A stretch of DNA of 64,000 bases from Shinisaurus crocodilurus (Eukaryota; Chordata; Lepidosauria; Squamata; Shinisauridae): the NCBI GenBank assembly GCA_021292165.1, contig CM037877.1, positions 124,686,402-124,750,401 on the forward strand. The letters run 5' to 3'. Made by a program: the position numbers and the translations under genes. Of the stretch, positions 22,391 through 32,744 are shown in pieces (positions within the stretch are counted from its first letter, which is position 1; each line of letters starts with the position of its first letter). A model generated the notes under the pieces. It saw nothing but the letters and a program-made list of their open reading frames with translations. It searched no databases and was not told the origin of the DNA.

Positions 22391-24483
22391 TGTCATGCCC
22401 ATACGCAAGGTGTTATAGCTGTAAGTATGTGAGGGGATGAAGGTTTACAGCTTTTAAGGACCCAAGCTGACCAAGGGGAGGTGGATCACACAGAGGCATA
22501 CAGGATTGTTTGGCTAAACAACCTGTTATACCGAGAATGGTGGCTTAAGCAGTCAGAAGGAGATGGAGAAGTTATGCAGTGTCTGTGGAAGTGCTGTGGG
22601 GTGAAACATTTAAAAAGCACAGTTTATCATCCAGCCACAAATAGGCTAACTGAGAGAGTTAACACAGTGCTAAAAGGGATGATTAAATAATGATTGGGAT
22701 GAGTGGCTGAGATGTTTTCTCTTTGCCTATAGAGAAGACCCACAAGAGTCCACTGGATTCAGCCCTTTTGAGCTGATGTTTGGGAGAGCGGTGAGGGCCA
22801 GGGCCCCTTGGAGTTGCTGAAAACATCTTTGGAGGGGGCGCTGGAAGAGAAAAACTCCTCAGTGGTGGCATATGTGGTGGAGCTGAGGGAGAAAATCAAA
22901 GAAATGATGCGGGTGGTGAAGAAGAGTGTAGGGGCAGCCCAAGAGACCCAGAAGAAGTGGTATGACAGGGGAGCCAGGGAGATCCAATATGAAGTTGGAG
23001 ATCTAGTAATAATGGCATTCCTGCCTAGGCATCACAATAAGATGCAAGCCAAGATGCACCCTATATTGTAAGAGATAAGTTGGACATCTTAACCTACACT
23101 ATCTCCAAAAACACAACTGACAGCCAAATCTGTCCATGTAAATATGCTAAAGCCATATAGGGCAGGAGAGAATAGTGTGCAGCAAGTGGAGGCTTCATAT
23201 GACGGATCTGAGCTGGAAATGCCAGATCTGGTGCAAGAGAGCAAGGAGGAGGGAGGAATCAATCAAATCTTATGGGACAAGAGAGTGGATGACATCACAA
23301 AGGGGGAGATAATGGGAGTTCTGGAATGGTTTGCGGGGCTGTTCAGCAACAAGCCTGGTAGAACAGCGATACACCGGCACTGTATAGACACTGGAACTCA
23401 CCCACCCATTCGGACACCATGAATGAATGAATGGTCCCATGCTACAGACTATAAAGAAAGAAGTGCAGGATATGGTGGAAATGGGGGTAATCATAGCCAT
23501 AGTATGGGCACTTAGAAAACTAAGGTGCTATCTATGGGGAAGACCATTCACCTTAGAGACAGACAACCGGGTGCTTACTTGGCTGGAAACTATGAGAAAT
23601 GGGAACACGATGCTGTAAAGATGGTCTTGGTGCTTACAAGAATACACCATCCAGTACAAGCACATGAAGGGAAAGGAAGACGTTATAGCAGATGGCCTTT
23701 CCCGAAGAAACAACTATCAGGAGGTGGAGATGGTGGTGGACAAAGAGTGTGGCAGCACAGAGGCCTTGGAGAGCAAAGGAGTGGCAAGACTGGAAGACAT
23801 CAGCCCAGCAGGGGAAGAGGCGGAACCAGAAGACATCAGCCCAGCAGGTTGTAAGGGGCACTGGAGAGTGGAGAAGCAGCAGCTGGACAGCGTAACCTAA
23901 ATGGACTTTGCAAAAGATTTTTGGACACTGCGAACCTGGCATTAGAAATAATGCTTGGTTCTCTCTTAGTGTTTTGGGGGGAGTATGCCATGCCCCTGCC
24001 CGTGGGCAAAGCATTATAGCAGTAAGTATGTGAGCGGAGGGGGGAGTGTGAGAGGAGTGTGGAATGTTGAGATGTCTGCTGATTGGCTGAGAGAGTGAAA
24101 AGGGGGGGTGAAGCCTGTGTTATATAAACAGTAGGTGGTGCTGTTTGAGGGGGGAGTCTGAAGAGAATCTGAGGAGGAGAGGGGGGAGAGAGTGGGTTTG
24201 TGAGAGGGCTGAGGAGTGGGAAGCGGGAGTCTTGTCTGGGAGTATTGGAGAGCACAGTCTGAGAGAGGTTTTTTCCCCCAATGTTTAGAATCTCTTGACA
24301 ATATCTATTTCCCTACCCGTAATTGTAATTAAATAAACTTTCCTTTTTAAAACTTAAAAGGAGTGGTCTGAATAAATTACCCTGAAGGGGTTAGTGGCAG
24401 TGGAGGAGCAAAGAAAGTGTGATTTTTGAAGCGCTTGCAGATGTGGTAGGTTGGACAAGGTGGAGGCGGAGGGATGCCTGACA
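22391..24483 (+). mobile_element. Ty3/gypsy element with integrase before RT (Gmr1-like), internally deleted
   Basis: The element is flanked by CCAAC (22386-22390 and 24484-24488). About 55 bp of the 5' LTR start remain (TGTCATGCCC...), matching the 3' LTR start TGCCATGCCC at 23986. Next comes the integrase C-terminal part: YHPATNRLTERVN, then FELMFGRAV in another frame, then KKWYDRGAREIQYEVGDLVI (22808-23071). After it come the RT N-terminus (LFSNKPGRTAIHRHCIDTGT, 23144-23422) and, after a deletion of most of RT, the RNase H end (FTLETDNRVLTWLE, then KEDVIADGLSRR). Gag, protease, the integrase core and the RT catalytic region are missing. The polypurine tract tttggggggag precedes the 3' LTR. 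Confidence 0.88.
23986..24483 (+). repeat. 3' LTR of the Gmr1-like element
   Basis: It starts TGCCATGCCC directly after the polypurine tract and ends GCCTGACA, next to CCAAC. A TATA-like ttatataaac lies near 24119 and a polyadenylation signal aataaa near 24331. The 5' LTR survives only as its first 55 bp at 22391. Confidence 0.85.
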
Positions 24484-24488
24484 CCAAC

Positions 24489-24916
24489 ACTTTGAAATAA
24501 TAGGGCCTTTAAAAGCTCATGACGACACTGTGGACCTTTTCAAAACTGGAAAGGGAAGACTCCCACAATTTCCTCTAATAGTATGTAAAGAGGAAAAAAG
24601 AAAAATGAAAGGTACATTATTGGTGGTCAACAAAAGTTGCAAAGAGGAAATTTTTGCCATATGGGGTAATGTTTAAATTGTTCTATCTCTGCCATCGTTC
24701 AATAGATCTGTCTGAAATTTTGGGCAGCTTATGCCAGTCAAGATATATGTAGTCCATGCTGGTTTATTAACATTTAGAACTTTAACTTGACTCCGATTCA
24801 GCAGAAAAACTCATGCAGGGTTCCAGATTGCATGGGGGATAATAATGATAACTTGCCTTATAGTGGAATTGCAACTAGATACATATGAAGTGCTTTGAAC
24901 ACTTGAAAAGAGACTA
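24489..24916. other. Intronic DNA, no feature seen
   Basis: AT-rich sequence between the gypsy element and the Tigger-like MITE; I see no repeat or coding signal in it. Confidence 0.45.
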
Positions 24917-25148
24917 CAGGCAGTCCCTGGGTTACGAACGAGATCCATTTGTAAGTCTGTCTTTAAGTCGAATATGTACGGAAGTCAGAACAGAAGCCGC
25001 ACAATGTTTTCAAAGTGTCGCAAAGTATAGTGCGTTGGTTCGTAAGTACGAACCATTGTATTTAACTCAGATTTTTAAACATATGGTGGTCCGTTCTTAT
25101 GTATGAGTTGTCCATAAGTCAAGAGGTTCGTAACCTGGGGACTGCCTG
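24917..25148. mobile_element. pogo/Tigger-like MITE
   Basis: Inverted ends CAGGCAGTCCCTGGGTTACG and CGTAACCTGGGGACTGCCTG are flanked by TA on both sides, the Tc1/mariner-pogo target. The 232-bp length and lack of ORF make it non-autonomous. It lies 158 bp upstream of the ADGRL2 exon at 25307. Confidence 0.92.
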
Positions 25149-25163
25149 TATACAAATGTTTTA

Positions 25164-25210
25164 TTGGAGGAGGAGGAGGAGGAGGAGGAGGAGGAGGAGG
25201 AGGAGGAGGA
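25164..25210. repeat. (GGA)n microsatellite
   Basis: About 15 GGA repeats lie 97 bp upstream of the ADGRL2 exon acceptor. Being purine-rich in the transcript, it could in principle bind splicing factors; nothing else supports that. Confidence 0.92.
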
Positions 25211-25306
25211 AACAACTGTACCTCCTCCCTCGTAACATGAAAGTGAACTCCTTTTTGCCAAGGCAGTGATATATCTTGACATTTTCTCACATTCTTTAAA
25301 CCATAG

Positions 25307-25492
25307 TTGAAATCAGGAGAGACAGCTGCCAATGTCGCTAGAGAACTTGCGGAGCATACAAAAAACCACCTGAATGCTGGGGACATCACCTACTCAGTTC
25401 GGGCCATGGATCAGTTGGTGGGTTTATTGGACGTACAGCTCCGCAACTTGACACCCGGTGGAAAAGATAGTGCTGCACGTAGCTTAAACAAG
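25307..25492 (+). CDS. ADGRL2: ADGRL2 coding exon, start of the GAIN region
   Basis: The exon codes for 62 residues in one open frame, beginning LKSGETAANVARELAEHTK and ending KDSAARSLNK. The acceptor is ccatag at 25301-25306, preceded by a T/C-rich stretch; the donor is GTAAGG at 25493-25498. Reading past the donor soon leaves the family and reaches a stop. The segment follows the HormR domain in latrophilins and opens the GAIN domain, an extracellular fold that carries out self-cleavage at the GPS further downstream. From family knowledge, the SGETAAN, AGDITYSVRAM and LDVQLRNLTPGGKDSA blocks fit ADGRL2; ADGRL1 and ADGRL3 have clearly different residues here (recalled, not searched). A Tigger-like MITE and a GGA microsatellite lie within 400 bp upstream, so repeats come very close to this acceptor. 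This is an internal exon: no start codon belongs to it. Confidence 0.93.
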
Positions 25493-25975
25493 GTAAGGAA
25501 CAATAACTCCAAAAGCACAGAAGGATTTTTCTATGGCTCTGGCTCTGCTCTGCCTTCTGTATTTTGCTGTGAGCAGTCCTCTACATGTATCACTGAGTCA
25601 GGAACACCAGTGCTCTTTAAACAGTGCTTAAAGGACCATCCTTGGATTCCTTATGAAATATACATTCATTCTAAGAATGCTTCTGTTTCAGAGAACATCA
25701 GAATGTGGAAACAGCCTGAGAGAACTCTTTGTGTTTTGTCCCCATGGATAGTAGCTGTGGATAGCAGAATATGAATAATCACAAGGATTATTTATGTTCC
25801 AGAATAACCTGAGAGAGTGCTGGTCTTGTGGTCTCCCACAAAGTGATACTAGATACTAGCTCCCTGACAGGCAAAGCTGGAGAAGATAGAAATCATACAT
25901 AACAGTGAAGGGGATGTCACTGGCTGTCTTTCTCTATCCATTGTTTATCTCCCTTTATTTCCCAGCTAATACATT

Positions 25976-26816
25976 TGTTGGAAATTGTAATGTTGCCTGC
26001 TTTAAAATCAACAAAAGTGATGTAACCACTGATTAGAGTGGGAGGAATGGGTTAGCTCAGTGCTTCTCAAATAGTGGGGCGGGCCCCCCAGGGGGGGCGC
26101 GAGGCTCCGTAAAGGGGGGCTCGTTTGACCTCAGTTAAAAGTTTTTTTTAATATTGTGTTCCTTTAAATCCTGTGCTCCTTTAAATCTTTTCTGCTACAG
26201 TTAATAAAGCTATTCTTTGTTGTAAATTGATCCACATTTCTTTCTTTTTTTATTCTCTTATACGTTAATAAGGATACAGTGTTATGCAGAGGTGTACTTA
26301 TAACAATTTTATAGACAAATGATACTATTTACAGTCGCGCGGGGGGCGCGAAATGTTTTCTTCTTCCTAGGGGGGGCATGACAGAAAATAATTGAGAAGC
26401 ACTGGGTTAGCTAAAGAATCCCAGGGTGCATGTCTTTGTAACCTCTCCTCCCCACTTCCAGCCTCTCTGGCCAGAGCTCTCTGCTGCTCTCTCTCCACTT
26501 CCTGCTTCTTTGTAGAAGTTAGTGTCTGTCTGCTCTCCCTCCTTTAACCAAGATGGGTGTGCTGGCTTCGAGCCAGTGACCTACTATAAATAAAAAGAAC
26601 CGTAAGTAAAACTAATAAATGCCTTTATTAGTTTTAAACCTTGTATGGACATTCTGTTCCTTTTAATAGCCTTAGGAGACTTAATAAATATATTAAATAA
26701 ATAAATAAACTCACGTGGTGAAACCAGTTTCAATAAAGCAGGCTGTGCTTAAGGAGGAAACTCTGCTTTGTCCTAATCAGTATAGGACTGACTCCTTTTA
26801 ACCATATCCTCTAACA
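25976..26816 (+). mobile_element. Solo LTR, split by a hAT MITE
   Basis: The ends TGTTGGAAATTG and CCTCTAACA are bounded by a 5-bp duplication ACATT (25971-25975 and 26817-26821). Removing the nested MITE and its duplication leaves about 486 bp. A TATA-like ctactataaataaa lies near 26582 and aataaa signals follow. No internal retroviral genes remain, as expected after LTR-LTR recombination. The plus orientation is inferred from the TATA and polyadenylation order. Confidence 0.75.
26058..26404. mobile_element. hAT MITE (CAGTGCTTCTCAA ends)
   Basis: Perfect inverted ends CAGTGCTTCTCAA and TTGAGAAGCACTG are flanked by the 8-bp duplication GGTTAGCT (26050-26057 and 26405-26412). The subterminal parts are G-rich (ggggggcgcg on both sides, inverted). 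Length is 347 bp with no ORF. Confidence 0.95.
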
Positions 26817-26829
26817 ACATTTCCCCTAA

Positions 26830-27480
26830 GCTTTGGGACTGGGGAAAGCAAAAGAATGGAAGGGAAGTAGAGGGAGAGAAAGGGAAACAGCCGTGGATGG
26901 AGAAAGACAGCCAGTTGTTTCTTCATTGCAATGTCTGTGATTTCTGTCCCCTTTAGCTTTTTTTTGCCTGTTGTTAGAGGAACCTCCAGAATCTCAAAAG
27001 ACAGATATATTATATGGTGGGGCAGCTCTTATTTGGGGAGTGTAACATGTAGCCAGCCTCTAAATGTCTAAGTGTTTCCCCTGTCCTGCAGGTATGCCCA
27101 GATCACATGGCATGACACAAAAAGAAATCCTGTGGGTTCAGTAAGAGATGTAAGCTTCCCTTCCTCATTAGGGAGACACAGAGAGAGAGATGATATGAGC
27201 ATATCTTCTGTATAAAAGGCTTTGAATAGTGATAGGTGAAACCCACCCACCTTAATTCAGAATGGTCTGGGTCTTTGTGAATGTTCAAGGACTAATCTCG
27301 GGGGGGGGGGAGCTCAGACTTTCCCTCAGAGTTCATTAAAGTTCAGGGAGACCCACCTTCTATACCATTTGGTGATGTTACTGGAGGGTTTCCTCTCCTT
27401 AACCTGGTTTATATAGGGGGCAATCCTCTCTTGCCAGTTTCCCTTCCCCCCTGCCCCCCCCACTCTGCTTTCCCCCAAGT
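26830..27480. other. Intronic DNA, no feature seen
   Basis: Mixed sequence with a G run at 27300-27310 and C runs near 27450. I see no gene or recognisable repeat. Confidence 0.4.
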
Positions 27481-27499
27481 TGCAATGGAGGAGGAGGGG

Positions 27500-28260
27500 A
27501 AATGACAGGTGAGAGGTTTGAAAGGACCAACATCAATACCTGAGTTCCCGGCGCTCTGCAATGAAGGGCTCTGAGGAACTTCTTGTCACGTCTCTCTCGC
27601 GCTGCTACTCTCCTCCCACCAGCCAGAACGTTGTGTGCAGCTCACGGGTTTCTTTGTAAAGCTTCATTGAGTAAAATGCAGGGCAACTCAGGTGGTTGCA
27701 GAAAAGGGTTACACGAAAGTAAAGAAAGTAATTCAAGACCCATTATCCTGTCAATGGGAAGTCATGAATGAGCCACAGTTGATCCCGAACTGAGGAGTTT
27801 TGCGCATGCCCAACCACAAACTGGAGAACCTTCTCCACCCCCTAGGGCAGATCAAAAGTCTTGTTAGCCAGTCGAGCAGAATGGCGGCGAAGGGAGGTCA
27901 GTTGCTCCTGCCTCCAGAGACGACGTTGCTCACGGGGATCTGTCACAGAGGCTGGCTCTCCCCCTCCCCTCAGGAGCTCTTCCTCCCCTCCCGTCGGGGA
28001 GCTCCTTTCCCAGGGATTCTTCTACTCCCCCCTCCTCCCAGGTAATACTTGGCACCAGCTGCAACCTTGACAGCGCAGCTGGGTCAGTGTTATCAACAGT
28101 GAGTGTCTCTGCTTTTAACTCCTCCTCCCCTTCTGTTTCAGAATCCATTCCCACGGGATCTGACCAGTGCTGTTTTGGAGTTAGAGAGTCGGAACTTGAA
28201 GGGCTACTGGGACACTTCTGTTGTTGATCGGAACTCTGGGAACTGCAGTTCTTTATTACA
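27500..28260 (-). repeat. Unclassified GC-rich repeat with decayed coding-like minus strand
   Basis: On the minus strand a frame rich in acidic residues and proline (SETEGEEELKAETL, then LQLVPSITWEEGG) runs from about 28260 to 27930. A second piece follows in another frame (EQRRLWRQEQLTSLRRHSAR). It has the feel of a retroelement gag end plus LTR, but I cannot name the family or define ends. The MITE at 28259 cuts its 5' side. Confidence 0.35.
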
Positions 28261-28405
28261 CTGCCTTCCCCCAACCTGGTACCCTCCATATGCTTTGGAC
28301 TACAACCCTCATCATCCCTGACCATTTACTATTATGGATGGGATTGATGGGTGTTGTAGTCCAAAAATACCTGGAAGAAACTAGGATAGGGAAGGCTGAA
28401 CTACA
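28259..28405. mobile_element. Palindromic hAT-like MITE, degraded
   Basis: The left arm cttcccccaacctggtaccc and the block ttggactacaaccctcatca are mirrored by tgggtgttgtagtccaaa and gatagggaaggctg on the right. Arms are imperfect and the flanking duplication is not clear, so it is older than the MITE at 29036. Confidence 0.7.
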
Positions 28406-28511
28406 GTTCCCAGAGCTCCTGTTGGCAGCATCAAGAACTATGGCAAGTTAAAACTAGCCCTCAGCTTTTGCTTGCCCTCAGTTGCTATTTTCCCCTCCTC
28501 CCAGGAGGCTT

Positions 28512-28696
28512 GTGACTCTTATGTTAGTGGGGCTCCTTATCCATTGCATCTTTTATTTTGCGCTTTATAGGAATTATCCATGATGCTCCATGGTGGTTAA
28601 CCTAACTGGGGATGGATTTCAGTACTGTGGATAGCTCCTGTAAAGCTCAAACAAAAAGCTGCAATGGATAAGGAGCCCCACTGACATAGGAGTCAC
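28512..28696. repeat. 37-bp inverted repeat, fold-back element
   Basis: Arms 28512-28548 and 28660-28696 match at 35 of 37 bases (gtgactcttatgttagtggg against its complement). The similarity extends weakly outward (cctcctccc on the left, ccacctcctcc on the right). It is probably a MITE of unknown family. Confidence 0.75.
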
Positions 28697-29035
28697 ACAT
28701 CCCACCTCCTCCCCTTCCCAAAATGACATGTTTAGAAAGGTTCTAACATGTTGGAAAGGTTGACATATGAGAACTAGTGCCAACCCATGCCAAATGAAAA
28801 TTTAAAGAAGATTGGGTTTACCTCATAATGGCCCAGGGACTTCCAACCCACTCCCCACCATTTCTAAATGTTGTCTCCATCACTAGTTTTGAAGACCTTC
28901 TTTAGTTTCTTTCTCCTTCCTTGAGAAATATGTGGAGGGTTCCCTTTGCCTTTGGACTTTGAGAGATTTCTGTACTTGAGTGGAAAAGAAGAAAGGAGAG
29001 CTACAAACAGGAAGGGGACATGTGTGTGGCTAGAG

Positions 29036-29130
29036 CAGTGTTCTCCAACCTTGGGTCCCCAGATGTTTTTCGCCTACAACTCCCAGCATGCAGTCAGAAA
29101 CACCTGGGGACCCAAGGTTGGAGAACACTG
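29036..29130. mobile_element. 95-bp palindromic hAT MITE
   Basis: CAGTGTTCTCCAACCTTGGG at the left mirrors CCCAAGGTTGGAGAACACTG at the right without a mismatch over 20 bp, and most of the rest also pairs. The 8-bp duplication GGCTAGAG flanks it (29028-29035 and 29131-29138). A sister copy interrupted by a CR1 tail lies at 44374. Confidence 0.95.
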
Positions 29131-29376
29131 GGCTAGAGGATATTTATGAGGGTTCTGTCTGTATTTAGGAATATACATACTCTTCTGAGCAACAAATATG
29201 CGCGTATTTCTCACTTGTTGAGGACAGGCCACATTTCCTTTCAAGATTGTGCTGTAGGCATACCACTCTTCCACAGCACTCAGATTGTGGTGTTGTGTAG
29301 CTGGAAAAATAAGATACTTTCTACTACCTCCAGAGAGTGCATCCATTGCCTGCATGTGAAGGTGGCTGCAGGAGCA

Positions 29377-32112
29377 TCATAGAATCATAGAATCATAGAA
29401 AAGTAGAGTTGGAAGGGGCCTACAAGGCCATCGAGTCCAAAGACCCCCTGCTCAATGCAGGAATCCAAATCAAAGAATCCCTGACAGATGGCTGTCCAGC
29501 TGCACCTTGAATGCCTCCAGAGTGGGAGAGCCCACCACCTCCCTAGGTAGTTGATTCGATTGTCTTATTGCTCTGACAGTCAGGACATTTTTCCTGATAT
29601 TTAGGTGGAATCTAGGTTCCTGTAACTTGAGCCCATTATTCCGTGTCCTGCAAACTGGGATGATCGAGAAGAGATCCTGGCCCTCCTCTGTGTGACATCC
29701 CTTCAAATACTGGAAGAGTGTGATCATATCTCCCCTCAGTCTCCTCTTCTGAAGGCTAAACATGCCCAGTTCTTTCAGTCTCTCCTCATAGGGCCTTGTT
29801 TCCAGTCCCTTTATCATCCTTGCTGCCCTCTTCTGAACCCTCTCCAGTTTGTCTACGTTCTTCTTAAAGTGTGGTGCCCAAAACTGGACGCAGTACTCAA
29901 GATGGGGCCTAACCAGTGCTGAGTGAAGGGGAATGATCACTTCACGCGATTTGGAAGCTAATACTTTTATTAATACAGCCCAAAATAGCATTTGCCTTTT
30001 ATTTGCAGCCACATCGCATTGCTGGCTCATATTCAGTTTGTGAGATCTACCACAATTCCAAGATCCTTCTCACTTGTAGTATTGTTGAGTCAAGTGTCCC
30101 CCATTCTGTAACTCTGCATTTGGTTTCCTTTCCGTAGGTGCAGCACTTGGCATTTATCTCTATTAAATTTTATTCTGTTGTTTTCGGCCCAGCGCTCCAG
30201 CTATCGAGGTCGCTTTGAATTTTGTTTCTGTCTTCCAGAGTATTAGCTGTTCCACCCAACTTTGTGTCATCTGCAAATTTGATAAGCATTCCCTGTACCT
30301 CCTGATCCAAGTCATTAATAAAAATGTTGAAGAGCACTGGGCCCAGGACCGAGCCCTGTGGTACCCCGCTCGTTACCTCTCCCCAGTTTGAGAAGGAACT
30401 CTTTGAGTCCGATTCCGTAGCCAATTGTGGATCCACCTGATAGTTGTTCCATCTAGCCCACTTTTAGCTAGCTTGCTAATCAGGATATCATGAGGCACTT
30501 TGTCGAAAGCTTTGCTGAAGTCCAGATATATAATGTCTACAGCATTCCCACAGTCCACAGGGGAGGTTACCCGATCAAAAAATGAGATCAGATTATTAGT
30601 CTGGCAGGATTTGTTCTTGACAAATCCATGCTGGCTTCTAGTAATCACTGCATTGTTTTCAAGGTGCTTGGAAACTGACTTTTTTATAATCTGCTCCAAA
30701 ATTTTCCCAGGGATTGATGTCAGACTGACTGGCCTATAGTTCCCAGGTTCCTCCTTCTTGCCCTTTTTGAAGATGGGAACAACATTTGCCCTCCTCCAGT
30801 CATCTGGCACTTCACCTGTCCTCCATGATTTCTCAAAGATAATAGACAGTGGTTCTGAGAGTTCTTCTGCCAGTTCCTTTATTACTCTAGGATGCAGCTC
30901 GTCAGGCCCTGGAGATTTAAACTTGTTCAGAGTAATCAGGTGCTCCTTGACCATTTGCCTATCAATCTCAAGCTGCAATCCTGCCCCTTCAGTCTGCACT
31001 TCAGGTTTGCCAGGGGGGTCATAGACCCTCTTTTGGGAGAAGACCAAGACGAAGTAGGAATGGAACACTTCTGCCTTTTCCTCGTCTTCTGTTATCAATT
31101 TGCCATCCTCATTGCGTAGTTGAACCACCATTTCTTTCCTCTGTCTTTTACTGTGCATGTATCTGAAGAAAGCTTGCTTGTTGTTTTTAGCATTCCTCGC
31201 TAACCTTAGCTCATTCTCAGCTTTAGCCTTCCTGACACTATTCCTGCAGTTCTGTGCTACCTGCCTGTACTCTTCCCTTGTAGCCTGTCCTTCCTTCCAC
31301 TTCCTATACGTGTCCTTTTTTGTTTTCAGGTCATCTTTGAGTTTATTGTGAAGCCACATTGGCTTCTTCTGTTGCCCTCTACCTTTTTTCCTTGTGGGAA
31401 TCGTTTGCAATTGTGCCTTTAGAATTTCCTTTTTTTTAAACTCCCACCCATCCTGGGCTCCTTTTCTCATTAGAGTCGCTTGCCATGGGACCTTACTTAT
31501 CATCAGTGCTTTTTTTCTGGAGAAAAGGGTACCGGAACTCTTGGATTACATTTCCTCAGGAGTAGATGGCGATTAAATTGTAATGCAATTAGGTGCTGGA
31601 ACTCAGTTCCAGTGAGTTCCACCAGAAAAAAAGCCCTGCTTATCATTGTTCTGAGTTTGTTAAAATTTGCTTTCCTAAAATCCAGGGTACGTGTTTGGCT
31701 ACACTCCGCTTTTGCTCTCCTTAGAATCAAGAACTCAAGTATAACATGGTCACTTTCCCCCAGAGTTCCCGAAACTGCCACTTTATCCACTAACTCATCT
31801 CTGTTGGTTAGAATCAGGTCAAGGATAGCCGATCCTCTAGTTCCTTCCTCCACGTTCTGTAGGAGGAAGTTATCAGCAGCACAACTCAGGAATTTCTTGG
31901 AGGGGCCATGTTTGGCTGAATAAGTCTCCCAACAGATATCAGGGAAATTGAAGTCACCCATTACTACAACATCATGCCTCCTTGACACATTTGCAATTTG
32001 CTTTTCAAAAGTTTCATCCTCGTCTTCTCCTTGATTGGGTGGTTGGTAGTAGACTCCAACCGCCATGTTCGTTTTATTCTTTGCCCCCTTTATTTTAACT
32101 TCATTTATCATA
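29377..32112 (-). mobile_element. CR1 LINE, 2.7 kb, endonuclease to 3' end
   Basis: Reading right to left: endonuclease C-terminal half (VYYQPPNQGED, DFNFPDICWE, from about 32100), the linker, then RT with [34 protein letters not shown] and FADDTKLGG, then the C-terminal region and 3' UTR. A 135-bp hAT MITE (31504-31638) splits the endonuclease-RT linker. Both flanking frames are otherwise open, one for 376 codons. Frameshifts near 30590, 30410 and 30000 break RT. The 5' end abuts the tail of another CR1 at about 32112. Confidence 0.93.
31504..31638. mobile_element. hAT MITE inside CR1
   Basis: The ends CAGTGCTTTTTTTCTGG and CCAGAAAAAAAGCCCTG are inverted with one mismatch. The 8-bp duplication CTTATCAT flanks it (31496-31503 and 31639-31646). 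It interrupts the CR1 coding strand, so it inserted after the CR1. Confidence 0.95.
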
Positions 32113-32744
32113 GAAATCATAGAAATCATAGAAAAGTAGAGTTGGAAGGGGCCTACAAGGCCATCGAGTCCAACCCCCTGCTCAATGCAGGAATCCAGGT
32201 CAAAGCATCCCTGACAGATGTCTGTCCAGCTGCACCTTGAATGCCTCCAGAGTGGGAGAGCCCACCACCTCCCTAGGTAGTTGATTCCATTGTCTTATTG
32301 CTCTGACAGTCAGGAAATTTTTCCTGATGTTTAGGTGAAATCTAGGTTCCTGTAACTTGAGCCCATTATTCCGTGTCCTGCAAACTGGGATGATCGAGAA
32401 GAGATCCTGGCCCTTCTCTGTGTGACATCCCTTCAAATACTGGAAGAGTGCGATCATATCTCCCCTCAGTCTGCCTCTTCTGAAGGCTAAACATGCCCAG
32501 TTCTTTTAGTCTCTCCTCATAGGGCCTTGTTTCCAATCCCTTTATCATCCTTGTTGTCCTCCTCTGAACCCTCTCCAGTTTGTCTATGTCCTTCTTAAAG
32601 TGTGGTGCCCAGAACTGGACGCAGTACTCAAAATGAGGCCTAACCAGTGCCGAGTAAAGGGGAATTATCACTTCACGCGATTTGGAAGCTATACTTCTAT
32701 TAATACAGCCCAAAATTGCATTTGCCTTCTTTGCAGCCACAAGC
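32113..32744 (-). mobile_element. CR1 LINE 3' end, second copy
   Basis: The tail repeats (tcatagaaatcatagaaaag) begin at about 32110 and the element extends to the [10 protein letters not shown] block of ORF2 at 32744. A frameshift lies near 32460. It is joined to the 5' end of the CR1 at 29377-32112, in the same orientation. Confidence 0.9.

Noticed and set aside
25493..25774. Extension of the first ADGRL2 exon past 25492
   Set aside because: A consensus GTAAGG donor lies at 25493 and the downstream residues leave the latrophilin family at once.
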